In this document: piece by piece, positions 26,401 to 34,225 of the stretch
How the letters are laid out: the number at the start of each line of letters is the position of its first letter
How positions within the stretch are numbered: position 1 is the stretch's first letter
Source of the DNA: Gemmatimonadaceae bacterium
GTDB lineage: Bacteria > Gemmatimonadota > Gemmatimonadetes > Gemmatimonadales > Gemmatimonadaceae
DNA: 64,000 nt
Assembly: GCA_016742275.1 (NCBI GenBank)
Contig: JACVCD010000019.1
Location: 40,438-104,437 of the forward strand
Direction of reading: 5' to 3'
Notes under the pieces: generated by a model
The model's database searches: none
Seen by the model: only the letters and a program-made list of their open reading frames with translations
Told to the model about the DNA's origin: nothing
Program-made: the position numbers and the translations under genes

Positions 26401-27258
26401 ATGATTATTTACGACCCAAAGAACTGGCTGCGCATTCTGTTCGACTTCCCGCGCAGCCCGGTCTTTCGCACACTGATTCTTGATGTGATTGCCGCCGGCA
26501 TCTGGGCGGCATTGGTCGTATGGATTGAAACCGACGTCTTCCGCGTTGCCGTTCCGCTTGGGCCGAGCTTTCTCTCCATCCTCGGCATCATCCTTGGTCT
26601 GTTGTTGGTGTTTCGCACCAACACATCGTATGACCGCTGGTGGGAAGGTCGACGGCTCTGGGGACAGCTGGTGAACATCTCGCGCGGCCTGGCGCATCAG
26701 TTGGATGCGCTGCTCCCGGCGGGACATGCAGCGCGCGCCGAATATGCGGAAATGCTGGAGCAGTATCCGGTGATGCTGACGGAGCATCTGCGCGCACCGC
26801 GTGGTGCTCCAGGCCCCCACGGCCCGAATGTGGTAGTCCAGCGACTCACGAAACGGCTGCACGGACAGGTCGCCTCGGGTGAACTGCCGCGCGAGGCCGT
26901 GGTATCGCTGACGCCATTGATGCTGGCGTTCGACGATGTGACCGGCGGCTGCGAGCGTATCCGCAACACGCCTATTCCGTTTTCATACAGTTCGTACGTC
27001 AAGCAGTTCGTGCTGCTGTACGCGCTGATCATGCCATTTGGTCTCGTACGCGAATTCGGCTACGGAACTGTCATTGCCTGCATGTTCACATTCTTTGCCA
27101 CCATGGGTCTTGAACTGCTCGCCACCGAAATCGAAGAGCCATTCGGTACCGATCGCAATGACCTCCCCCTCGAGGCCATATCGGAGCGCATTGCCATTGA
27201 TACGCGCCAGCTATTGCTGCCTGGCACAATCGAAGCGGGGCCAGTCCCCGTTGGGTGA
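26401..27258 (+). CDS. Bestrophin-family ion channel protein
   Basis: 285 residues from the ATG at 26401 (MIIYDPKNWLRILFDFPRSP). Bacterial bestrophin/YneE family, which forms pentameric channels in the inner membrane. Four hydrophobic regions are seen, with the family pattern FRTNTSYDRWWEGRRLWGQL after the second, and PIPFSYSSYVKQFVLLYALI then MPFGLV further on. The C-terminus has EIEEPFGTDRNDLPLE, the Asp/Glu-containing segment typical of the family. Ion selectivity in bacteria is often cation-selective. Flanked on both sides by GCGTAA-type repeats. Confidence 0.88.
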   Translation: MIIYDPKNWLRILFDFPRSPVFRTLILDVIAAGIWAALVVWIETDVFRVAVPLGPSFLSILGIILGLLLVFRTNTSYDRWWEGRRLWGQLVNISRGLAHQLDALLPAGHAARAEYAEMLEQYPVMLTEHLRAPRGAPGPHGPNVVVQRLTKRLHGQVASGELPREAVVSLTPLMLAFDDVTGGCERIRNTPIPFSYSSYVKQFVLLYALIMPFGLVREFGYGTVIACMFTFFATMGLELLATEIEEPFGTDRNDLPLEAISERIAIDTRQLLLPGTIEAGPVPVG

Positions 27259-27270
27259 CCAGCCCCGCTT
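27233..27270 (+). terminator. Stem-loop at the 3' end of the bestrophin gene
   Basis: Perfect 9-bp inverted repeat AAGCGGGGC (27233-27241) and GCCCCGCTT (27262-27270) with a 20-nt loop that contains the stop codon. No U tract follows; candidate terminator or 3' stabilising hairpin. Confidence 0.45.
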
Positions 27271-27279
27271 GCAGTGGCT

Positions 27280-27327
27280 TTACGCAGTTTTCATTACGCT
27301 GTCCAGCTTACGTAGTTCAGCTTACGC
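27280..27327 (-). repeat. Degenerate GCGTAA-repeat element (single arm)
   Basis: Hexamers TTACGC, TTACGC, TTACGT, TTACGC start at 27280, 27294, 27308 and 27322: an exact 14-bp period. Located between the bestrophin stop and the pilT stop (convergent genes). Adjacent sequence CTTGCAGTGG and TACGCAGTT resembles the arms of the larger elements. Confidence 0.6.
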
Positions 27328-27333
27328 TTCTCG

Positions 27334-28911
27334 TTAGTCGTCTTGCCCGGCCGCGTTCACCGCGAACCCGATAGCCTTGAGCTTCATGGCCATGTCCTTC
27401 TTCTCCACGGACTTGTTGTAGGCTTCGTCGGGTTCGACCTGCTTGGTCTTGACCAGATTGAGCAACGCGTCGTTGAGCGTTTCCATACCCAGTTTGCGCT
27501 GGGTTTGAATGATGTTGGGGATCTGCACCGTCTTGCCTTCACGAATGAGGGCGCTGACAGCCTTGTTGACGATGAGAATTTCGCGCGCCGCCACGCGTCC
27601 ACCGCCGATCTTTTTGCAGAGCACCTGTGACACCACCGCCTTGAGCGACTCCGACAGCATGATGCGGATCTGTTCCTGGCGATCGGCCGGGAACTGATCC
27701 ACGATACGATTGATGGTGGACGCCGCTGTCGTCGTGTGCAGCGTGCCGAACACGAGGTGACCCGTCTCGGCGGTCTCCATGGCAATGGCAATGGTTTCGA
27801 GGTCGCGCAACTCACCAACGAGAATGATGTCCGGATCTTCGCGCAGGGCGGCGCGCAGTGCGCTCTTGAACGACTGCGTGTGCACACCAACCTGGCGCTG
27901 GGTGATCAGACACTTCTTGCTCTGGTGTACGAACTCGATCGGATCTTCGATCGTGATGAGGTGATCGGACCGTGTGCGATTGATGAGATCGACCAGCGCA
28001 CACAAGGTCGTGGACTTGCCGGAGCCAGTAGGTCCGGTCACCAGCACGAGCCCCTTGGTGAGATTGCACAGCGCCTGCACTTCGGGAGAAATGCCCATCT
28101 GTTCCACCGTGACGGTGGTGCTGGCAATCGTACGCATGACGGCCGCAATGCCGTAGCGGTCGCGAAGCACGTTCACACGGAATCGCGAGAGTCCTTCGAT
28201 CTCGTATGCGAAGTCGGTGTCCCAGAGCTGGTCGTATTCGCCCTGATTCTTTTCCGGCATGACCGACCGGAGCATGGCGTCGAGACCGTCTGCGGTAAGC
28301 GGCGATTCTCCGTCCAAGCGGACGAGGTCTCCACCGAGTCGGAAAATGGGCGGCTCTCCTACGCGCAGGTGCAAGTCCGCTGCGCCGCGTGACACTTGAA
28401 TGCGCAACAAGGCGTCCAGTGCTTCGCGCGCTTCTGCGGTATCGACGCTTTCGGTACGCGGCGTGTCATCGGCGCGGCGCGGTACGGTACGCACAGGCGT
28501 TGGAGTCGCGGGCTGTGTGACAGGTGTCGCGGAAGCGGTCGAGGAAACGGCCGGCACACCCTGCGGTTCGGTGTTGAGTGGCTTGGGCGTTGGCGCGCCA
28601 TTGTCGCGCTCTGACCAGGCGCGCACGCGGATGCGCAAACCGGGCTGATCGTCGTCCTGCTTCACCAGCCAGGGCTTGCCGTTGAACTGATAGGCAAAGC
28701 TGATGTCGCGCCCGGCTTGGATGCTGGGCCGCAGTTCGGCGTCGGCGACTTCGGTGATTAGCGCCAGCACCTGCGAGGTGGAGAGCACCTGCGAACTGAA
28801 TTGCTGCATGCCCAGCGACGTCTGCAACAGAATGGGGGAATCGGCTTCCAACACGATGGCGGAGGCGGCCCCCGATTCGAGGCGAGCGATCAGTTTGTCG
28901 AGCTGCGGCAC
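27334..28911 (-). CDS. pilT: PilT-type twitching ATPase with a second N-terminal domain
   Basis: 525 residues from the GTG at 28911, against about 345-370 for ordinary PilT. Residues 160-525 are a complete PilT: N-terminal PAS-like domain (RGAADLHLRVGEPPIFRLGGDL), Walker A GPTGSGKST (293-301), IEDPIEFVH (Asp box), REDPDIILVGELRDLETI (Walker B), HTTTAASTINRIVDQFP and the C-terminal LIREGK. Residues 1-100 look like a degenerate copy of the same N-terminal domain (LDKLIARLESGAASAIVLEADSPILLQ), joined by a Pro/Thr/Ala-rich linker (104-158). It hydrolyses ATP to retract type IV pili. No other pil genes are in the window. The start is the least certain part. Confidence 0.87.
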   Translation of the reverse strand: MPQLDKLIARLESGAASAIVLEADSPILLQTSLGMQQFSSQVLSTSQVLALITEVADAELRPSIQAGRDISFAYQFNGKPWLVKQDDDQPGLRIRVRAWSERDNGAPTPKPLNTEPQGVPAVSSTASATPVTQPATPTPVRTVPRRADDTPRTESVDTAEAREALDALLRIQVSRGAADLHLRVGEPPIFRLGGDLVRLDGESPLTADGLDAMLRSVMPEKNQGEYDQLWDTDFAYEIEGLSRFRVNVLRDRYGIAAVMRTIASTTVTVEQMGISPEVQALCNLTKGLVLVTGPTGSGKSTTLCALVDLINRTRSDHLITIEDPIEFVHQSKKCLITQRQVGVHTQSFKSALRAALREDPDIILVGELRDLETIAIAMETAETGHLVFGTLHTTTAASTINRIVDQFPADRQEQIRIMLSESLKAVVSQVLCKKIGGGRVAAREILIVNKAVSALIREGKTVQIPNIIQTQRKLGMETLNDALLNLVKTKQVEPDEAYNKSVEKKDMAMKLKAIGFAVNAAGQDD

Positions 28912-29114
28912 GTGAGGATGTGTTCGGGGAAATGACCTGCATTGGCCAGCCTCGTGACGGTGGAGGCCAACCGGAAGACGACTCAGCAGTCCCAGGGGCA
29001 CATGAGCAGGGCTGCATGGCGAAGCCTGCTCTGTGATGCGATCGTTGCTGAAGGGGCACGGTGTCGAGACGGCACTGTCGCGGGTATGTCTCGTGTGTTG
29101 CGTAGGTTGTTCGC

Positions 29115-29897
29115 ATGCCCGCAACGATCCTGTCCCATCAGGCGCTCGTGCTGCCACTCAAATTGCGCTGGCCGCGACATTTCTCCGGCCTGGCACTGGT
29201 CATCGGCAGTATGGCTCCCGATCTCGAATTCATCGGCCGCATGGCGGATGATTGGTTGTTCAGTCACACGTTGTTGGCCCAGTTCTGGTTCACCGTCCCA
29301 GTCACGATGCTGCTGACGTGGTTGCTGCCGGCACGTGTGTTCCCGGTATTGCTCCCATTCCTGCGCGACCACTCGGCCCTCCGACTGCACGATCTGTCAG
29401 CCATTGCTCCGCCATCCACGCTCCGCGAATGGCTGGTCGTCGCATCGTCGGCGTGGGTTGGTGGCGTATCACATGTGGTGCTCGACGGAATCACACACGG
29501 GAATCACAGCGGCTGGCTGGTTCCGCATTTGCCGATGTTGCGAATGGCCGTGCCACATTTTGGTGGGCCCGTGCCACTGCATGATGCCCTACAGCTTTGG
29601 CTCACCATCGGATTTGCACTGGTCACGGCATTCATGTGGCGACACATCGCCCAACGTCGATTGCTTTGGCAATGGCGCGCACGTCATGCCGAACTGCTTC
29701 CCAGACAGCCCAAGGCGGCCGGGCATCGTATACTCGCGATTGTGGCCGTTTGCACAGCCGCAGGGGCACTGCTTGGTATGTCACATCCGCACGAGCATCC
29801 AAAAGCAGCCGCAGCGGCGGTGGCCTTTGGTGCGATCGATGTCACCGTACTTGGCCTCGTAACAGTGGCGCTGGCGCTTCGGAGGCGTGCGCGGTAG
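29115..29897 (+). CDS. DUF4184 family membrane protein
   Basis: 260 residues. The N-terminus MPATILSHQALVLPLKLRWP followed by LALVIGSMAPDLEFI matches DUF4184 (metal-dependent-hydrolase-like membrane proteins with conserved His and Asp near the start). Several transmembrane segments follow, with a conserved SHVVLDGITHGNHSGW region and FGGPVPLHDALQL. The His/Asp pattern resembles YdjM/YbcI-type membrane hydrolases. Function uncharacterised. Its stop lies 10 bp before the aminotransferase ATG. Confidence 0.8.
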   Translation: MPATILSHQALVLPLKLRWPRHFSGLALVIGSMAPDLEFIGRMADDWLFSHTLLAQFWFTVPVTMLLTWLLPARVFPVLLPFLRDHSALRLHDLSAIAPPSTLREWLVVASSAWVGGVSHVVLDGITHGNHSGWLVPHLPMLRMAVPHFGGPVPLHDALQLWLTIGFALVTAFMWRHIAQRRLLWQWRARHAELLPRQPKAAGHRILAIVAVCTAAGALLGMSHPHEHPKAAAAAVAFGAIDVTVLGLVTVALALRRRAR

Positions 29898-29907
29898 TGT
29901 CCGCGTC

Positions 29908-31077
29908 ATGCCCTCGACAGCCACCCGCCTATCGGTCTTCACCGAGTCCGTCATCCGAGGCACGACACGCCTCGCGAATCAGCACGGTGCCATCAACCTT
30001 TCGCAGGGTTTCCCGGATTTCGATCCGCCGGAAGTGCTGTTGGAAGGTCTCGAACGTGCGACACGCGGACCGTTTCATCAATACGCCGTGACGTGGGGCG
30101 CGCCGCGCTTTCGTCAGGCGTTGGCGCAAAAGATTTCGCGTTTCACAGGTCTTGATGTTGACGCTGATCAGCATCTCGTCGTGACGTGCGGTAGCACCGA
30201 AGCGATGATGGTGGCGATGATGACGGCCTGCAATCCGGGTGACAAGGTCATCGTGTTCTCGCCGTTCTACGAGAACTACGCGGCCGATGCGATTCTCTCC
30301 GGTGCGGAACCGATCTACGTGCCGCTGCATCCGCCGGGATTCGGATTCGACGAAGACGACCTCGCGAAGGCGTTTGCGCAGAAGCCGAAGGCGATCGTGA
30401 TCTGCAATCCGTCCAATCCGAGCGGCAAGGTGTTCACGCGCGAGGAACTGCTCACGATTCTCAAGTACGCCGAGCAGTACGATACGTGGGTCATCACCGA
30501 CGAACCGTACGAGCACATCATCTACGCGCCGCACGAGCATGTGTACTTCAACACATTGCCCGGCGCCTTCGAGCGTACGATCACGTGCAATTCGCTCTCC
30601 AAGACCTATTCCATCACGGGATGGCGTCTCGGATATGTGCATGCACCGGCCTCGGTGATTGCGCAGGCGCGCAAGGTTCACGACTTCCTCACCGTTGGTG
30701 CTGCGGCGCCGCTGATGGAAGCGGCCGTCGGCGCTCTCGAATTGCCGGATAGTTACTACCATGGGCTCACGGAACTGTATACCGCGAAGCGTGAGCTTTT
30801 CCTGGATATCCTGCGTTCGACGGGATTGCCGTTCACCGAACCGCAGGGCGCATATTACGTGATGGTGGATATCAGTTCGCTCGGATTTGCCGATGATACG
30901 GCGGCCAGCGAATGGCTGATCAAGGAAGTCGGTGTGGCCGGTGTGCCGGGATCGAGCTTCTTCCGCGAGCCGGTCAAACATCTCATTCGTTTCCATTTTG
31001 CCAAGCGCGAAGAAACGTTGCGTGCGGCGGGGGAGCGGTTGGGTGCGCTCTCGGTTCGCGCCAACGCGGGTCGTTGA
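29908..31077 (+). CDS. PLP-dependent class I/II aminotransferase
   Basis: 389 residues, fold-type I aminotransferase close to kynurenine/methionine aminotransferases. Features: INLSQGFPDFDPP substrate-binding loop, YAVTWGAPRFRQAL, CGSTEAMMVAMM (PLP phosphate), CNPSNPSGKVF, ITDEPYEHI (Asp and Tyr to PLP), the Schiff-base Lys in SLSKTYSITGWRLGY, and the C-terminal Arg in LIRFHFAK. The ATG at 29908 is preferred over a start at 29887 that would overlap the DUF4184 gene. Substrate range (aromatic, Met, Gln or kynurenine) cannot be fixed from sequence alone. Confidence 0.92.
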   Translation: MPSTATRLSVFTESVIRGTTRLANQHGAINLSQGFPDFDPPEVLLEGLERATRGPFHQYAVTWGAPRFRQALAQKISRFTGLDVDADQHLVVTCGSTEAMMVAMMTACNPGDKVIVFSPFYENYAADAILSGAEPIYVPLHPPGFGFDEDDLAKAFAQKPKAIVICNPSNPSGKVFTREELLTILKYAEQYDTWVITDEPYEHIIYAPHEHVYFNTLPGAFERTITCNSLSKTYSITGWRLGYVHAPASVIAQARKVHDFLTVGAAAPLMEAAVGALELPDSYYHGLTELYTAKRELFLDILRSTGLPFTEPQGAYYVMVDISSLGFADDTAASEWLIKEVGVAGVPGSSFFREPVKHLIRFHFAKREETLRAAGERLGALSVRANAGR

Positions 31078-31096
31078 TTCGCGTAACGCAGGAAAA

Positions 31097-31133
31097 CGTG
31101 GTCGTGCGGTGACGATCGGGCCGCACGACCACG
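31097..31133. terminator. Bidirectional stem-loop between convergent genes
   Basis: Perfect 13-bp inverted repeat CGTGGTCGTGCGG (31097-31109) and CCGCACGACCACG (31121-31133) with an 11-nt loop, between the aminotransferase stop (31077) and the PD40 lipoprotein stop (31152). A single GCGTAA at 31081, 3 bp after a TGA in the context TTGATTCGCGTAA, resembles the edge of the GCGTAA elements. Confidence 0.65.
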
Positions 31134-31151
31134 CACCATGCAATGCCATGT

Positions 31152-32144
31152 CTATTTCAGATTGAGCGCCGATGTGCGCACATGGTAGAAGTCACCGCGA
31201 ATCTGCTTGCCGAGATTGGCGCGCACGAACCAGAGCGTCTGACCGTTGCGTGAGAGTGTGGCGTGGTATTCGTCATCGGCCGTGTTGACGAGCGGCCCGA
31301 GATTACGCGCCTGACTCCACGTGGTGCCTGTCTTGGTGCTCACATAGAGATCGCCCAATCCGAATCCGCCGGGACGCAGTGAGGTGAACACCAGCGTCTT
31401 GCCGTCGACAGAGATCTCGGGGTTGAAGTCCCATGCCGCCTGCAGATCCGCCACACCGGTTTGGGGCTGGGTATTGATGGCCGCAGGCAATGCCACCTTG
31501 GCTGCGAATCCGGTGCCGCGGCGTTCGGCGCTGTAGATGTCGAAGTGTTTGCCGGCTTGCGGGAAGAGCGGGCCACTGGCGAAGTAGAGCGTGCCGTCGG
31601 CACTGGCCGAGGGATACAGCTCGTCCGCATCAGTGGAATTGACTTCAGGTCCGAGATGCACGGGTGTTCCCCATCCGTCGCCCCGTCGCTCGACGTACCA
31701 GATATCGATGTCCTGACGCGCTGCGCCGTTCACCGGCCGAATGGACGAGAAGTAGAGACGCTGATTGTCGGGGCTCAGGAAGGGATCGATGTCGCTGTGC
31801 GTGCCCGAGAACGGGGCAACGATCGGCGTGCTCCAGGTGCCGTCGCTTTGCAGGCGGGTTTCGTAAATGGTGGCGGCGCGTGTGAACGGGAAAAACTGCG
31901 CACTGCGGGAGAAGAATGCTTGCTTGCCGTTTGGCGATAGTGTGAGTCGCCACTGCCACATGCGGTCACCGATGGAGATTACGCCGGGAGAAAAGATTAC
32001 CGGAATTGCTGGCGAAGGCGATGCGCTCTGAAAATCCGGACCGACAAACGGCTCCGGTGCATCGTCGTCATTGCAGGCGGCCAACAGTACGAGAGAACCG
32101 CACGCAAGCAGCGTGCGCGCGGCGAAGAGCGGAAGGCAGGGCAT
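31152..32144 (-). CDS. PD40/TolB-like beta-propeller lipoprotein
   Basis: 330 residues. The ATG at 32144 has GGAG upstream and gives a lipoprotein signal with lipobox LVLLAAC followed by NDDDAPEP. The body has repeated WD40-like (PD40) strands: LTLSPNGKQAFFS, PFLSPDNQRLYFSS, PSASADGTLYFAS, PEISVDGKTLVFTS and ATLSRNGQTLWFVR, the pattern of TolB-type propellers. Exported and lipid-anchored; probably a binding or scaffold protein. Ligand unknown. Confidence 0.82.
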   Translation of the reverse strand: MPCLPLFAARTLLACGSLVLLAACNDDDAPEPFVGPDFQSASPSPAIPVIFSPGVISIGDRMWQWRLTLSPNGKQAFFSRSAQFFPFTRAATIYETRLQSDGTWSTPIVAPFSGTHSDIDPFLSPDNQRLYFSSIRPVNGAARQDIDIWYVERRGDGWGTPVHLGPEVNSTDADELYPSASADGTLYFASGPLFPQAGKHFDIYSAERRGTGFAAKVALPAAINTQPQTGVADLQAAWDFNPEISVDGKTLVFTSLRPGGFGLGDLYVSTKTGTTWSQARNLGPLVNTADDEYHATLSRNGQTLWFVRANLGKQIRGDFYHVRTSALNLK

Positions 32145-32326
32145 GAGAGGCTCCGAACAGAAATGGAGTGACGCGAGCGGCATCCCGTGTGAAAATGCAT
32201 GCCGCGATGTGCGCACAGGTTCGGAGAATTCGATTCGTCAATCCATGCTATTGTGACGAATGTGGCGGAACACACGCGTGAAAGGCGGGCTCATAATGGC
32301 GAGTCAGCAATGACAGTCGTCCGCTG

Positions 32327-33109
32327 TCAGATACCCAGTGCCGCCTGAATGGCTGCACGATAGGTGCGTCCGCTGGTGAGCTTCTTGCCCGTGTTCAGCG
32401 ACAGGACGTACTCACCGGCAAACAATGATTCGATCTCGACGATTCGTGTGACGTGCACCACCAGTGAACGGTGAATGCGCAGAAAACGTGTCGGGTCAAG
32501 TTGCTTCTCGAGATTGGACAATGTTTCGCGCACGAGCCACTGCTTGTCGCCGGACCAGATGCGCACATAGTTGGCATCCGCCTCCAGGTAGTCCACAGCA
32601 GATACCGCCACGAACTGGGTTCGTGCGCCGTGGCGTACCACGATGCGCTGGAGATAGCGCGTACGCTCATCCACGCGTTCGAGGAAGTGCAGCAGGCGTT
32701 CGTCGATGGAGCGGCGTTGCAGGCGTTCGCGCGCCTTGTCGAGCGCGGCGTCGAAGCGAACCTGATCATACGGCTTGAGTAGATAGTCGAGCGCGTGCGC
32801 TTCGAATGCGCGCACGGCGTGCTCATCGAATGCCGTGCTGAAAATCACCACCGGCATACGATCAGCACCAACTTGCCGAATCACCTCGAAGCCATCGCCG
32901 TCGGGCATCTGGATGTCGAGAAACACCAGTTCCGGACGCAACGACTCAATGGCGCTGACGGTTTCCTGTCCCGAGCGGGCTTCGCCAACGACTAGAAGAT
33001 CCGGGTGTCGTTCGACCATGGCGCGGATGCCGCGTCGTGCCGGTGTTTCATCATCGGCAATGAGAACAGGAATGCGGGTCGGCGATGCGACCCCACTGGC
33101 AGGCGACAT
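32327..33109 (-). CDS. LytTR-family response regulator
   Basis: 260 residues: receiver domain with Asp65 in LVFLDIQMPDGDG as phosphoacceptor and Lys in ALDYLLKPYD, then a LytTR DNA-binding domain from about residue 155 (VSAVDYLEADANYVRIW, RETLSNLEKQLDPTRFLRIHRSLVVH). LytTR regulators bind DNA through beta strands and usually pair with LytS-type kinases. The cognate kinase gene ends 3 bp upstream, and an ECF sigma gene precedes that. Confidence 0.92.
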   Translation of the reverse strand: MSPASGVASPTRIPVLIADDETPARRGIRAMVERHPDLLVVGEARSGQETVSAIESLRPELVFLDIQMPDGDGFEVIRQVGADRMPVVIFSTAFDEHAVRAFEAHALDYLLKPYDQVRFDAALDKARERLQRRSIDERLLHFLERVDERTRYLQRIVVRHGARTQFVAVSAVDYLEADANYVRIWSGDKQWLVRETLSNLEKQLDPTRFLRIHRSLVVHVTRIVEIESLFAGEYVLSLNTGKKLTSGRTYRAAIQAALGI

Positions 33110-33112
33110 CGC

Positions 33113-34216
33113 TCAACCTCTGGAGAACGGGCGAAAGGGCAACACGATGCGCACATCGAGGCCGTGTGGCTGACGTGGAGCGAGCAGGAAGGTGTGCGCG
33201 TCACCGTACAGCTGGCGCAGACGTTCACGTGCATTGCTCAAACCGATGCCGTGTGATGTGTTGCTGGTTACGATCGGTTGATCCAGTTGGGCCAACGCTG
33301 AAGCCGGAAGCCCAACGCCATCGTCCCGCACTAGCAGGTGGAGCGCATTGCCGTGCCGCTCAGTGCGAATCTCCACGGTGCCCAACCGGCTGAGGGAGGA
33401 GAACCCATGTCGAATGGCGTTCTCCACGAGTGGCTGCAGCAACAGGTGTGGGACGGTGGCGCTCAGGGTGTCGGGAGCAATCTGCCAGACGACCCGCAGG
33501 CGTTCGTCAAAACGCACCTGCTCGATATCGACGTATGCGGCCACGATGGAGAGCTCCTCTTCAAGCGAGACCTCCTGCGTGTGGGCACGTTGCAGGGCAT
33601 GTCGCAGCAACGTGCTGAGCCGCGTAATCATTTGTATGGCCGTGTCGGGCTCGGCGCGTACATACGCGCTGATCGCATTCAGCGTGTTAAACAGAAAATG
33701 CGGATGGAGCTGAGCCTTGAGGTGCTGCAGCTCTGCGCGGGAGAGCAGTTCTTCGCGTTCCCGGATGCGTCTGGCGTACACGAGCGCATGGCCAGCACCG
33801 ACGAAGAGGAAGAACAGAAAGAAATTGTTCGTAATCGATGTGATCAGCACATCGCTGAACACCGGTGGGTTGGTATACCAATGAATGAATGGATCGGTGG
33901 CGATCACGAACAAGGCGCGCACGAGAACGACGGCGCTTGCTGCACCAACAACCAATGGGACCGTGCGCGGCCAGGAGATGCGCGTGACCGGCGCACGTTC
34001 AGCCAGCCAGAAGGCGAGCACCGTGAATGGCACCCACAGCGCCGCACTGATGAAGTCGTATTTGGCAGACTCCATGAACGACTGACCGTTCATGGAAGCG
34101 CGCGATGAAGCGTGGGTCAGCCCGTTGAGTGCCCACCACGCGCCGGAGATCGCCCACCACATGCCCCAGGGGGTACGGGAGCGAACGATAGGCTTGGAGT
34201 CCGGGACGGGGCGCAT
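33113..34216 (-). CDS. LytS-type sensor histidine kinase (His_kinase family)
   Basis: 367 residues. Four hydrophobic segments in the first 150 residues, then the His_kinase (PF06580-type) box LKAQLHPHFLFNTLNAISAY with phospho-acceptor in HPHFLFN (His171/173; family consensus is NPHFLFN, so Asn is replaced by His). HATPase_c follows with LQPLVENAIRHGF (N-box), DDGVGLP and SHGIGLSNARERLRQLYG. It should phosphorylate the LytTR regulator encoded next. Its start is only 9 bp after the stop of the ECF42-type sigma factor gene. Confidence 0.9.
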   Translation of the reverse strand: MRPVPDSKPIVRSRTPWGMWWAISGAWWALNGLTHASSRASMNGQSFMESAKYDFISAALWVPFTVLAFWLAERAPVTRISWPRTVPLVVGAASAVVLVRALFVIATDPFIHWYTNPPVFSDVLITSITNNFFLFFLFVGAGHALVYARRIREREELLSRAELQHLKAQLHPHFLFNTLNAISAYVRAEPDTAIQMITRLSTLLRHALQRAHTQEVSLEEELSIVAAYVDIEQVRFDERLRVVWQIAPDTLSATVPHLLLQPLVENAIRHGFSSLSRLGTVEIRTERHGNALHLLVRDDGVGLPASALAQLDQPIVTSNTSHGIGLSNARERLRQLYGDAHTFLLAPRQPHGLDVRIVLPFRPFSRG

Positions 34217-34225
34217 GCAGAGAAG

